DNA of 64,000 bases, taken from Bradyrhizobium sp. AZCC 1693. Its GTDB lineage: Bacteria > Pseudomonadota > Alphaproteobacteria > Rhizobiales > Xanthobacteraceae. Made by a program: the position numbers and the translations under genes. How positions within the stretch are numbered: position 1 is the stretch's first letter; each line of letters starts with the position of its first letter. This document shows positions 54,860 to 62,282 of this stretch, in pieces. The stretch lies in contig NZ_JAZHSD010000001.1 of assembly GCF_036924745.1 (NCBI RefSeq), positions 2,666,001 through 2,730,000 of the forward strand, in the 5' to 3' direction. Below the pieces are notes generated by a model. That model saw only the letters and a program-made list of their open reading frames with translations. It did no database searches and had not been told where the DNA came from.

Positions 54860-55699
54860 ATGACTGAAGCAACCATAATCAATCGTCCCGCGACGGCGGC
54901 ACAAGCCGCCGCCCCGCTCCTCAGCGTCCGCAACATCGAGGTGGTCTACGACAAGGTCATCCTGGTGCTGCGCGGCCTCAGCCTCGACGTGCCGAAGGGC
55001 GCGATCGTGGCGCTGCTCGGCGCCAACGGCGCCGGCAAGTCAACGACGCTGAAGGCGATCTCAGGGCTTCTCAAGACCGAGGACGGCGAAGTCGTCCGCG
55101 GCGAAATCGTCTTCGACGGCGCGCGCATCGACGGCATCGACCCCGACAAGATCGTCCGCCGCGGCATCTTCCAGGTGATGGAAGGCCGCCGGATCATTTC
55201 CGACATGACCTCGATCGAGAATCTGAAGCTCGGCGCCTTCACCCGAACCGACAATGAGGTCGCCGCCGACATCGACATGGTGTTCAGATATTTCCCGCGG
55301 CTGAAGGAGCGCACCGGGCTTGCCGGCTATCTCTCCGGCGGCGAACAGCAGATGCTGGCGATCGGCCGCGCGCTGATGGCGCGGCCCAAGATGATCCTGA
55401 TGGACGAGCCGTCGATGGGCCTGTCCCCGCTCCTGGTCAAGGAGGTGTTCGCGATCATCAAGGAGATCAACCGCGACCTCGGCGTCACCATCCTGCTGGT
55501 GGAGCAGAATGCGCGCGCGGCGCTGTCGGTCGCGAGCCATGGCTACATCATGGAACAGGGCAAGGTGGTGCTCGACGGCACGGCAGACGAATTGCGCGAC
55601 AACGAGGACGTCAAGGAATTCTACCTCGGCGGCGCCGGCGACCAGCGCAAAAGCTTCAAGAACCTGAAAAGCTTCAAGCGTCGAAAACGATGGCTGTGA
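54860..55699 (+). CDS. livF: ABC transporter ATPase (LivF type), second Liv system
   Basis: A 279-residue ATPase: Walker A GANGAGKST, GIFQVMEGRRIISDMTSIEN, signature LSGGEQQM, Walker B MILMDEPSMGLSP and LVEQNARAALS. The C-terminus extends past the usual LivF end by a lysine-rich tail (KSFKNLKSFKRRKRWL). The gene closes the second Liv operon. A 9-base dyad (TCGAAAACG at 55681, CGTTTTCGA at 55710) spans its stop codon. Confidence 0.9.
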   Translation: MTEATIINRPATAAQAAAPLLSVRNIEVVYDKVILVLRGLSLDVPKGAIVALLGANGAGKSTTLKAISGLLKTEDGEVVRGEIVFDGARIDGIDPDKIVRRGIFQVMEGRRIISDMTSIENLKLGAFTRTDNEVAADIDMVFRYFPRLKERTGLAGYLSGGEQQMLAIGRALMARPKMILMDEPSMGLSPLLVKEVFAIIKEINRDLGVTILLVEQNARAALSVASHGYIMEQGKVVLDGTADELRDNEDVKEFYLGGAGDQRKSFKNLKSFKRRKRWL

Positions 55700-55772
55700 G
55701 CACGCATAGCGTTTTCGAGCGAGGTGGAGACCAGTTCGCGTGAAGAAAACGCGTCAAAACAAGAATCATCAT

Positions 55773-56931
55773 TTAGCCGATCACCTGCTCCGCTTCCGCG
55801 ACCGCGCAAAGCACGTGGTAGAACGACGACGCAGGGATAGTGGCAACCAGCGAGTTGCCGTCGCGATCGAACTGGTCGTACCAGCCGCCCGCCACGGGAT
55901 GGCTGAGATAATGCCGTTCGAGCCGCGAGAGCGCCGCGCGCGCTTCATCCGCGGCGCCCGCCTCGCCCGCCTCGGCCTGCGCGATCCACGCCTTGGCGAT
56001 TTCGGTCTGCGGCCACAGCCGGCGCGTATGCCGCCTGACGTTGCCGCCTGCGTCGCCTTCGTCGACCAGGCAGCCGGTCGCCTCGTCGCGGTAGCGCAGC
56101 GCCGACGCCAGCAATTCGCCGCGGTAGCGGCCGGTCGGACAGCCGGTGATGCGTTCAAAGCCCTTCAGCAGCCACGCCCATTCCGCCTGATGTCCAGGCT
56201 CGACGCTGACGGGCTCGATCTTCGAAAAATCTTCCTCGAAATACTCGCCAAGCACCTGCCGCTGCTTGTCGTAGAGATTGGCCAGAAACAGGCTGAAGAA
56301 ATTCCCGGCCCTGTTCTGGAACACGGTGTCGTGCGTCGCGTCGAACGCCGCGATCATCGCTTCGAACAGATGCATGTGAGGGTTCTGCCGTCGCGGCAGC
56401 GACACCGGCAATCCTTCGTGAACTCCGCCGTGCGGCGAGCGGAGTTGCGTTTCGATAAAGTGACACAGCGCATCGATCTCGGCGCGGATCTGCGCATCGC
56501 GATCGAACGCGTAGACGGTTGCCAGCGCCAGCAGCACGAAGGCGTGGTCATAGGAATCGCGCAGCGGGGTCCAGCACCGTCCCGTCAGGCTTCAACGTGT
56601 GCACAAAGCCGGGCTTGCCGTCGGGAGCCTTCGCTTTCGCCAGCAGGTGCTCCAGTCCTTGCAGCGCGATCGCGCGGCCCTCGGGATACCAGCCCATCTG
56701 CGCCGCCTTGGCGTAGCAATAGATCTGGCGCGCCTGCACGAAAACCCGGCGCGGCGCCAGGCGGTCTGCGCGACCGTCGCGATCGAGCCGATCGACAAAG
56801 CCGCCCGCCTCGTCGTCCCAGCCTTCGGTCGACCACAGCGGCAGGCAACGCTCGATCATGCGAAGCTTCAGCCTCGCGACAATATCGACCGAATCCGGTG
56901 TGTCCGCCGCAGCGGTATGCGTTTCAGCCAT
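55773..56931 (-). pseudogene. AGE-family epimerase/isomerase, frameshifted
   Basis: The gene reads from ATG 56931 as an N-acylglucosamine 2-epimerase-type (alpha/alpha)6 barrel (FVQARQIYCYAKAAQMGW, then TLKPDGTVLDP) to 56566-56569. There GGGG on the plus strand carries one base too many. Removing it restores LRDSYDHAFVLLALATVYAF and continues to the stop at 55773 through RQNPHMHLFEAM and VEPGHQAEWAWLL, with the active-site His residues. The repaired protein would be 385 residues, a normal family length. Family members epimerise or isomerise mannose, GlcNAc or related sugars. The break is probably a sequence error. Confidence 0.88.
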
Positions 56932-57020
56932 CGGGTTCCCTGGAATATCTCCAACACCGGAAGCCGTCTGATAGCACGTCAGAGGCGGCGCGCAATCGAT
57001 GTAAATCCAAGGCAGCAGCC

Positions 57021-58244
57021 ATGACCGACCATTACGACGCCCTTGAAACGCGCGAGCCGGCCAAACGCGAGGCGGAGCTGTTTTCCCGGCTTCCAGGTGT
57101 GCTGCGCAAGGCGCTCGCCGCGCCGGCCTATGCCGAGCGTTTGAAGGGTATTGATCCCGCTTCCGTGACCACCCGGGCCGCACTCGCTAAATTGCCGGTG
57201 CTGCGCAAATCGGAGCTCCCTGCCCTGCACAAGGCCGCGCCGCCCTTCGGCGGGTTCGTGGCCGGGCCTTTGGGGTCGTTCGCGCGGCTATTCACCTCGC
57301 CGGGCCCGATCTTCGAGCCCGAGCCTGTCCATGCGGACCCATGGCGCGGGGCGCGGGCGCTGTTTGCGGCGGGCTTCCGGCCCGGCGACGTGGTGCTCAA
57401 TACCTTCAGCTACCATCTGACGCCCGGCGGCTTCATTTTCGATGCCTCGGCGCGAGCGTTGGGATGCGCGGTGATTCCGGCCGGCCCCGGCAATACCGAG
57501 CAGCAGTTCGAACTGATCGAGGCCTATCGCCCGGTCGGCTATAGCGGCACGCCTGATTTCCTCAAGATCCTGCTCGACGCCGCCGCGAATGCCGGGCGCG
57601 ACGTTTCCTCGATCAAGCGCGCGCTGGTCTCCGGCGCGGCTTTCCCGAAGTCATTGCAGGACGAAGTCAAGTCGCGCGGCATCGACGCCTACCAGGCGTT
57701 CGGCACCGCCGATCTCGGCATGGTCGCGTTCGAAACGCCGGCACGCGAAGGCATGATCGTCAACGAGGACCTGATCATGGAGATCGTGCGTCCCGGCACC
57801 GGCGATCCCGTCGCGCTCGGCGACGTCGGCGAGATCGTCGTCACCTCGCTCGACCCGCAGCATCCCTGGATCCGCCTCGCGCTCGGCGACCTCACGGCGG
57901 CGCTGCCGGGCGCAAGCCCCTGTGGACGCACCAACATGCGCATCAAGGGCTGGATGGGCCGCGCCGACCAGACCACCAAGGTCAAGGGCATGTTCGTCCG
58001 CCCCGAGCAGATCGCCGAGATCGGCAAGCGCCATCCCGAACTCGGACGCTTGCGCCTCGTCGTGACGCGATCAGGCGAGAGCGACCTGATGACGCTGAAA
58101 GCAGAGACGGCGGCGCCGAGCGGAAACCTTCAGGACGAACTGGTCGCGACGCTGCGCTCCGTGACAAAGCTCAGCGGCAAGGTGGAACTCGTCGCCGAAG
58201 GCTCATTGCCAAACGACGGCAAGGTGATCGCCGACGAGCGATAG
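57021..58244 (+). CDS. PaaK-like AMP-forming acyl-CoA ligase
   Basis: A 407-residue protein of the phenylacetate-CoA ligase family. FTSPGPIFEP replaces the usual SSGTTGKP P-loop, YSGTPDFLKILLDAA and YQAFGTADLGMVAFE form the adenylate pocket, and GRADQTTKVKGMFVRPEQI the hinge and C-lobe. The P-loop departs from consensus, so activity needs proof. The ATG at 57021 lies 90 bases from the divergent epimerase; GGCAGCAG is a weak ribosome site. The neighbouring Liv/ligase operon suggests organic-acid metabolism. Confidence 0.85.
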   Translation: MTDHYDALETREPAKREAELFSRLPGVLRKALAAPAYAERLKGIDPASVTTRAALAKLPVLRKSELPALHKAAPPFGGFVAGPLGSFARLFTSPGPIFEPEPVHADPWRGARALFAAGFRPGDVVLNTFSYHLTPGGFIFDASARALGCAVIPAGPGNTEQQFELIEAYRPVGYSGTPDFLKILLDAAANAGRDVSSIKRALVSGAAFPKSLQDEVKSRGIDAYQAFGTADLGMVAFETPAREGMIVNEDLIMEIVRPGTGDPVALGDVGEIVVTSLDPQHPWIRLALGDLTAALPGASPCGRTNMRIKGWMGRADQTTKVKGMFVRPEQIAEIGKRHPELGRLRLVVTRSGESDLMTLKAETAAPSGNLQDELVATLRSVTKLSGKVELVAEGSLPNDGKVIADER

Positions 58245-58260
58245 GTCCGCCCGCCTCGTC

Positions 58261-59359
58261 TCAGAACTTGCGGATGAGTTCGATAACTTCACCCTGCTGC
58301 TTCTCCGTGATCTCCGCGAACATCGGCAGCGACAGGATTTTTCCCTGATCGCTGGATGCATTGGGAAATTGCTCGGGACGGTGACCGAAGCGCGCGTAGG
58401 CGGCGAGGAACGGCAGCGCGGTGGGATAATTGATCGCCGTCTGCACACCGTTGGCGTTCAGGTGCGCGGCCAGCGCGTCGCGGCGCGGGTGCCTGATCGT
58501 GTAGAGATGATAGACGTGGGTGCGGTCGGACGCGACCTGCGGCACGACGACGTCCTCGATCTGGTTGAGGCCGGCATCGTAGAATTTCGCGGCGTTCTGC
58601 CGCGCCCTTGTCCACTGGGCCAAGTGCGGCAATTTGGCCGACAGGATCGCTGCCTGCATGCCGTCGAGCCGGCTGTTGATGCCCTCGATGTGGTGCTGGT
58701 GCTTCACCAGCCCGCCGTGTCGCGCCAGCATGGTCATGTGCTCAGCCAATGCGTCGTCATTGGTCGCGACGGCGCCGGCATCGCCCATGGCGCCGAGATT
58801 CTTGCCCGGATAGAACGAATAGGTCGCGGCTGCGCCGAAGGTGCCGACCTGCTGGCCTTTATAGCGAGCCAAGTGCGCCTGCGCGCAATCCTCGATCACC
58901 CAGAGCTTGTGCTTGCGCGCGATCGCCATGATCGCGTCCATGTCCGCCGGCTGCCCGTACAGATGAACCGGAATAATGCCGACGGTGCGTGGCGTGATCG
59001 CGGCCTCGATCGCCGCCGGATCGATCGTGAACGTAGCGCCGTCGGTATCGCAGAACACCACGGTGGCGGCCGGCGTGCGTAATCATCGCCGAAGTGCTGA
59101 TCCAGGAATGCGCCGTGGTGATCACCTCGTCACCCGGCTTGACCTTCAGCGCGGCCATCGCGAGATACAGCGCATCGGTGCCGTTGGCGCAGGAGACGCA
59201 ATGCTTGACGTCTACGGCCGCGGCGAACTCCCGTTCGAAGGCATCGACGTAGGGCCCGCGAATGAAAGCGTTGTCGCGGATGACCGAGGCAATCACGCCG
59301 TCAATCTCGCTTTTGATGGTCTGATACTGCAGTTGCAGATCCGCAAAAGGCACCGGCAT
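58261..59359 (-). pseudogene. DegT/DnrJ/EryC1 sugar aminotransferase (WbpE-like), frameshifted
   Basis: From ATG 59359 (MPVPFADLQLQYQTIKSEID) the frame runs to HAG near 59070, where GGCGGCC on the plus strand has one extra base (59068-59069). Removing it joins to ATVVFCDTDGATFTIDP and restores a 365-residue PLP enzyme with Asp in WVIEDCAQAHLA and catalytic Lys in FYPGKNLGAMGDAG. It belongs next to the WbpD- and WbpB-like genes and would aminate the 3-keto sugar nucleotide made by the latter. The frameshift may be a sequence error. Confidence 0.9.
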
Positions 59360-59372
59360 CGGGTCGTCTTTC

Positions 59373-59840
59373 CTACTTCTCCGCCAGCAGCCGGCGCGCC
59401 GGATTGCCTGCATAAGTCCCTGAGGTCGTGATGTCCCTGGTTACCACCGCGCCCGCGCCGATCACGACATCGTCGGCGATCCTGACCGGCATGATCGTGG
59501 CGTTGGAGCCGATCGAGACACGGTTGCCGATCACGGTCTCCCGCCACAATTCCCTGTTGCCACGGGCCGGGCCGCCGGTCGAGAACGTATCGTTCACGAA
59601 CATCACGCCATGGCCGACAAAGCAGTCTTCGCCGATGGTGACAAGTTCGCAGATGAAGGCGTGCGACTGCACCCGCGTGCGGGCGCCGATCACGACGCCT
59701 TTCTGGATCTCGGTGAATGGCCCGACAAAGCAGTCGTCGCCGATCCTGCAGCCGTAGAGATTGCACGGCTCGACGATTTTGACGCCCGTGCCGAAATCAA
59801 CGTCACGCACGCCGGCCTGATGTATCTCGGGCCGGTTCAC
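59373..59840 (-). CDS. Hexapeptide-repeat N-acetyltransferase (WbpD/WlbB-like)
   Basis: A 155-residue left-handed beta-helix acetyltransferase; isoleucine/glycine hexapeptides (CRIGDDCFVGPFTEI, VIGARTRV, IGNRVSIGSNATIMP) run through it and AGNPARRL closes it, as in WbpD/WlbB. It would acetylate the 3-amino group of UDP-2-acetamido-3-amino-2,3-dideoxy-glucuronate. Its start overlaps the oxidoreductase stop by four bases and the aminotransferase begins 13 bases downstream. Confidence 0.88.
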   Translation of the reverse strand: MNRPEIHQAGVRDVDFGTGVKIVEPCNLYGCRIGDDCFVGPFTEIQKGVVIGARTRVQSHAFICELVTIGEDCFVGHGVMFVNDTFSTGGPARGNRELWRETVIGNRVSIGSNATIMPVRIADDVVIGAGAVVTRDITTSGTYAGNPARRLLAEK

Positions 59841-60898
59841 GAGACGACACCAAGCCGGCCCAGCCGCGGCGCGAAGCGAAGCGGCACCTCGGCGCCGGTC
59901 TCGATCGATTCGTAGAGCGCGGAAATCAGTTCCAGGCTCTTGCGTCCTTCAAGGCCGTCGACGAGCGCCGACCGTTGGTTCACCAGGCAGTCGATCACGT
60001 GCTGGTAGTAGGCCTGATGGCCGAAGCCGTAGACATTCGGCGGATTGACGGAAAATTTCTCGATCACGTCCTTGTCGGACGGAAGCTCTTCGACAAAGCG
60101 CCAGTGCCGGATCTGGTTGACGGCGAAGCCCGCAATTTCGACGGTTCCCTTTTCTCCGAGAATCGAAAGCGATCCTTCGAGGTCGGTCGGCCGGACGGCC
60201 GTCGTCGCCTCGATGATCCCGAGCGCGCCGTTGCGAAACTTCAGGGTTGCCACCGCCGTGTCCTCGGCTTCGATCTTTGCCAGCGCCGTGACGGCACGGG
60301 CATGAACGCTGACGACATCGCCGAAGAACCATTCCAGCATGTCGACATGGTGGCTGGCCTGGTTGGAGAGCACGCCGCCGTCATAGGCCCAGGTGCCGCG
60401 CCAGGCATCCTGATCGTAATAGGCCTGGTCGCGGCACCAGCGCACCCGGACCGTGCCGAGAATCAGGCGGCCGAAGCGGCCGGCCTCCAGCGCCTCGCGG
60501 GCCTTCACCACGGGAACGTTGAAGCGATTCTGCTTGACGACGAAAAGCTTGACGCCGGCTTCGTCGCAGGCACGGATCATGTCGTCGGCGTCCTGCAGCC
60601 GCAGCGCCATCGGCTTCTCGACGACGACGTGCTTTCCGGCCTTCGCGCAAGCGATGACATGGGCGGGATGCATTCCGCTCGGCGTCAGCACCGTCACGGC
60701 ATCGATGTCCTTCCGGGCGAGGAAGTCGTCGATATCATAGATGGCAGGCACGCCGAACTTCGAGGCGATCGCGTCGGCGCGGTTGCGAACGGGGTCACAA
60801 ACGGCAACGAGCTTGGCTCCGTCGATATGATTGCCGCCCAGAAGTTCCGAGTGGCGTTTTGCGATACGCCCGCATCCGAGCAAGCCGAATCTGATCAT
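59837..60898 (-). CDS. Gfo/Idh/MocA oxidoreductase (WbpB/WlbA-like)
   Basis: A 353-residue NAD-dependent oxidoreductase. RFGLLGCGRIAKRHSELLGG is the Rossmann entry, VVVEKPMAL the family EKP motif, and GGVLSNQASHHVDMLEWFFG the substrate-binding region typical of WbpB/WlbA. It would oxidise position 3 of UDP-GlcNAc-uronate. Together with the two genes behind it, it forms the three-step block to UDP-2,3-diacetamido-glucuronate. The UDP-GlcNAc 6-dehydrogenase (WbpA) is not in the window. Confidence 0.88.
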   Translation of the reverse strand: MIRFGLLGCGRIAKRHSELLGGNHIDGAKLVAVCDPVRNRADAIASKFGVPAIYDIDDFLARKDIDAVTVLTPSGMHPAHVIACAKAGKHVVVEKPMALRLQDADDMIRACDEAGVKLFVVKQNRFNVPVVKAREALEAGRFGRLILGTVRVRWCRDQAYYDQDAWRGTWAYDGGVLSNQASHHVDMLEWFFGDVVSVHARAVTALAKIEAEDTAVATLKFRNGALGIIEATTAVRPTDLEGSLSILGEKGTVEIAGFAVNQIRHWRFVEELPSDKDVIEKFSVNPPNVYGFGHQAYYQHVIDCLVNQRSALVDGLEGRKSLELISALYESIETGAEVPLRFAPRLGRLGVVS

Positions 60899-61314
60899 AG
60901 GGAGCCTTGTTCCGATAACAGTCTATATGCACGTTAGCCGCCTCATCGGCCGCAGCCAACCCTTCAGGGCGCTCAGGCGGGGTGGCCAGATTTCACGACC
61001 TCGGCACGCGTTGCCAAGAATCTCGGGAAATTGCAACGGCGCTTGCGTCTGTCGGAAGCTGAAGGCGATATCCCGGGGCCAAAATTTCGGCCGAGAGGCA
61101 ATAATACGACCGCCGGGGCGACAAATACCCGTTCCAGTGCGCCGGGTTGGCATGCCGTTACTCGCTCGCTTCGGGCCGCCGGCCTTGGAGAAAGGTCGGT
61201 CAACGCTCAATTGCCCCAAGGCGCTTCGCAGGCCTATATTGGGGCTCAGTCGCATTACATTTCAAACTCAGAGATGCAGCGGAAATTCCGGCAGCAACAG
61301 GTGTCCCCGGCCTG
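60899..61314. other. 416-base divergent intergenic region
   Basis: No gene or clear operator is seen. An in-frame upstream extension of the next gene (from 61147) looks non-protein-like. It must carry both divergent promoters. Confidence 0.5.
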
Positions 61315-62277
61315 ATGACCTCACAACCCATACCTGCTCACGATGCGGCAGGCGCGCAGTTGCACGCCGCCTCCGACTCGCAGCGCGGCCGCGACAAAGC
61401 AAAGCCCCGGGTGCTTGTGACAGGCGCCGGCGGGTTCGTCGGGCGGCATCTCGTTCCTTATCTCGCCACCCAAGGATACACCGTGATTGCCGCCTCACGA
61501 GCGGCATCCAGTTTCGAGAATCCGAACATCATCGCCGTTCCGCTCCCGGACCTCTCGCATTTGTTCGACTGGGAGCCCCTGCTCGAACAATGCGATTCCG
61601 TGGTTCATCTTGCAGGCATCGCTCACAAATATGCCGGCGACGACGTTTACGATCGCGTCAATCATCGCGCGACGTCGACGCTCGCCCGAGCAATATCCCG
61701 CAACGGCAAGAAACATCTGGTGTTTGTTTCCTCGATCGCCGCCCAATCCGGCTCTTATGCGGATCATGAACTGACCGAGAACGATTTTCCAACTCCAAAC
61801 AATGCGTATGGACGGTCCAAGTTTGCCGCCGAACAGGCCATCCATGCGGCGGGCATTTCATTCACAATCCTGCGTCCCGTCGTGATTTACGGAGAGGGCG
61901 AGAAAGGAAACTTCGCGGTTGTTCATCGGTTGTCCCGTCTGCCGGTCCCGCTTCCGTTTGGGGCGTTGTCTGCGCGACGATCCGTACTGTCGATCCAGAA
62001 CTTCAACTCGGCCGTCGAGACCGCACTGAGCAATCCCCGCGCGCGAGAAGAGACCTTCATTGTCTCCGACCCGACGCCGGTGACGGTGGCAGATCTCATC
62101 GCACGTTATCGCGGCAGCCTCGGCAAATCGCCCTGGCTGTTGTCTGTACCGGAAAGCTGGATCGAGGCGGCTATGAAGGCCGCTGGCCAAGGCGCGATTT
62201 GGGAGCGGATCGGCCGGCCGCTGGTGGCCCCTCCCACCAAGCTCATCGCGATCGGCTGGGAGCCGTCGAAGTTTTGA
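61315..62277 (+). CDS. NAD-dependent epimerase/dehydratase
   Basis: A 320-residue extended SDR protein. RVLVTGAGGFVGRHLVPYL is the NAD fold, FVSSIAAQSGSY and YGRSKFAAEQAI carry the Ser, Tyr and Lys. It is close to sugar-nucleotide 4-epimerases of polysaccharide clusters. The extended N-terminal 35 residues before the fold are polar and unusual; a start nearer 61400 is possible. It faces the membrane protein gene tail to tail, 5 bases apart. Confidence 0.88.
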   Translation: MTSQPIPAHDAAGAQLHAASDSQRGRDKAKPRVLVTGAGGFVGRHLVPYLATQGYTVIAASRAASSFENPNIIAVPLPDLSHLFDWEPLLEQCDSVVHLAGIAHKYAGDDVYDRVNHRATSTLARAISRNGKKHLVFVSSIAAQSGSYADHELTENDFPTPNNAYGRSKFAAEQAIHAAGISFTILRPVVIYGEGEKGNFAVVHRLSRLPVPLPFGALSARRSVLSIQNFNSAVETALSNPRAREETFIVSDPTPVTVADLIARYRGSLGKSPWLLSVPESWIEAAMKAAGQGAIWERIGRPLVAPPTKLIAIGWEPSKF

Positions 62278-62282
62278 GATGA

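Noticed and set aside
55740..57020. Upstream extension of the PaaK-like ligase into a 834-residue frame
   Set aside because: The first 427 codons are antisense to the AGE epimerase and not protein-like; conserved sequence begins at 57021.
59041..59075. Second gene start at 59061 within the aminotransferase
   Set aside because: It is only the resumption of the same gene after a one-base frameshift, not an independent start.
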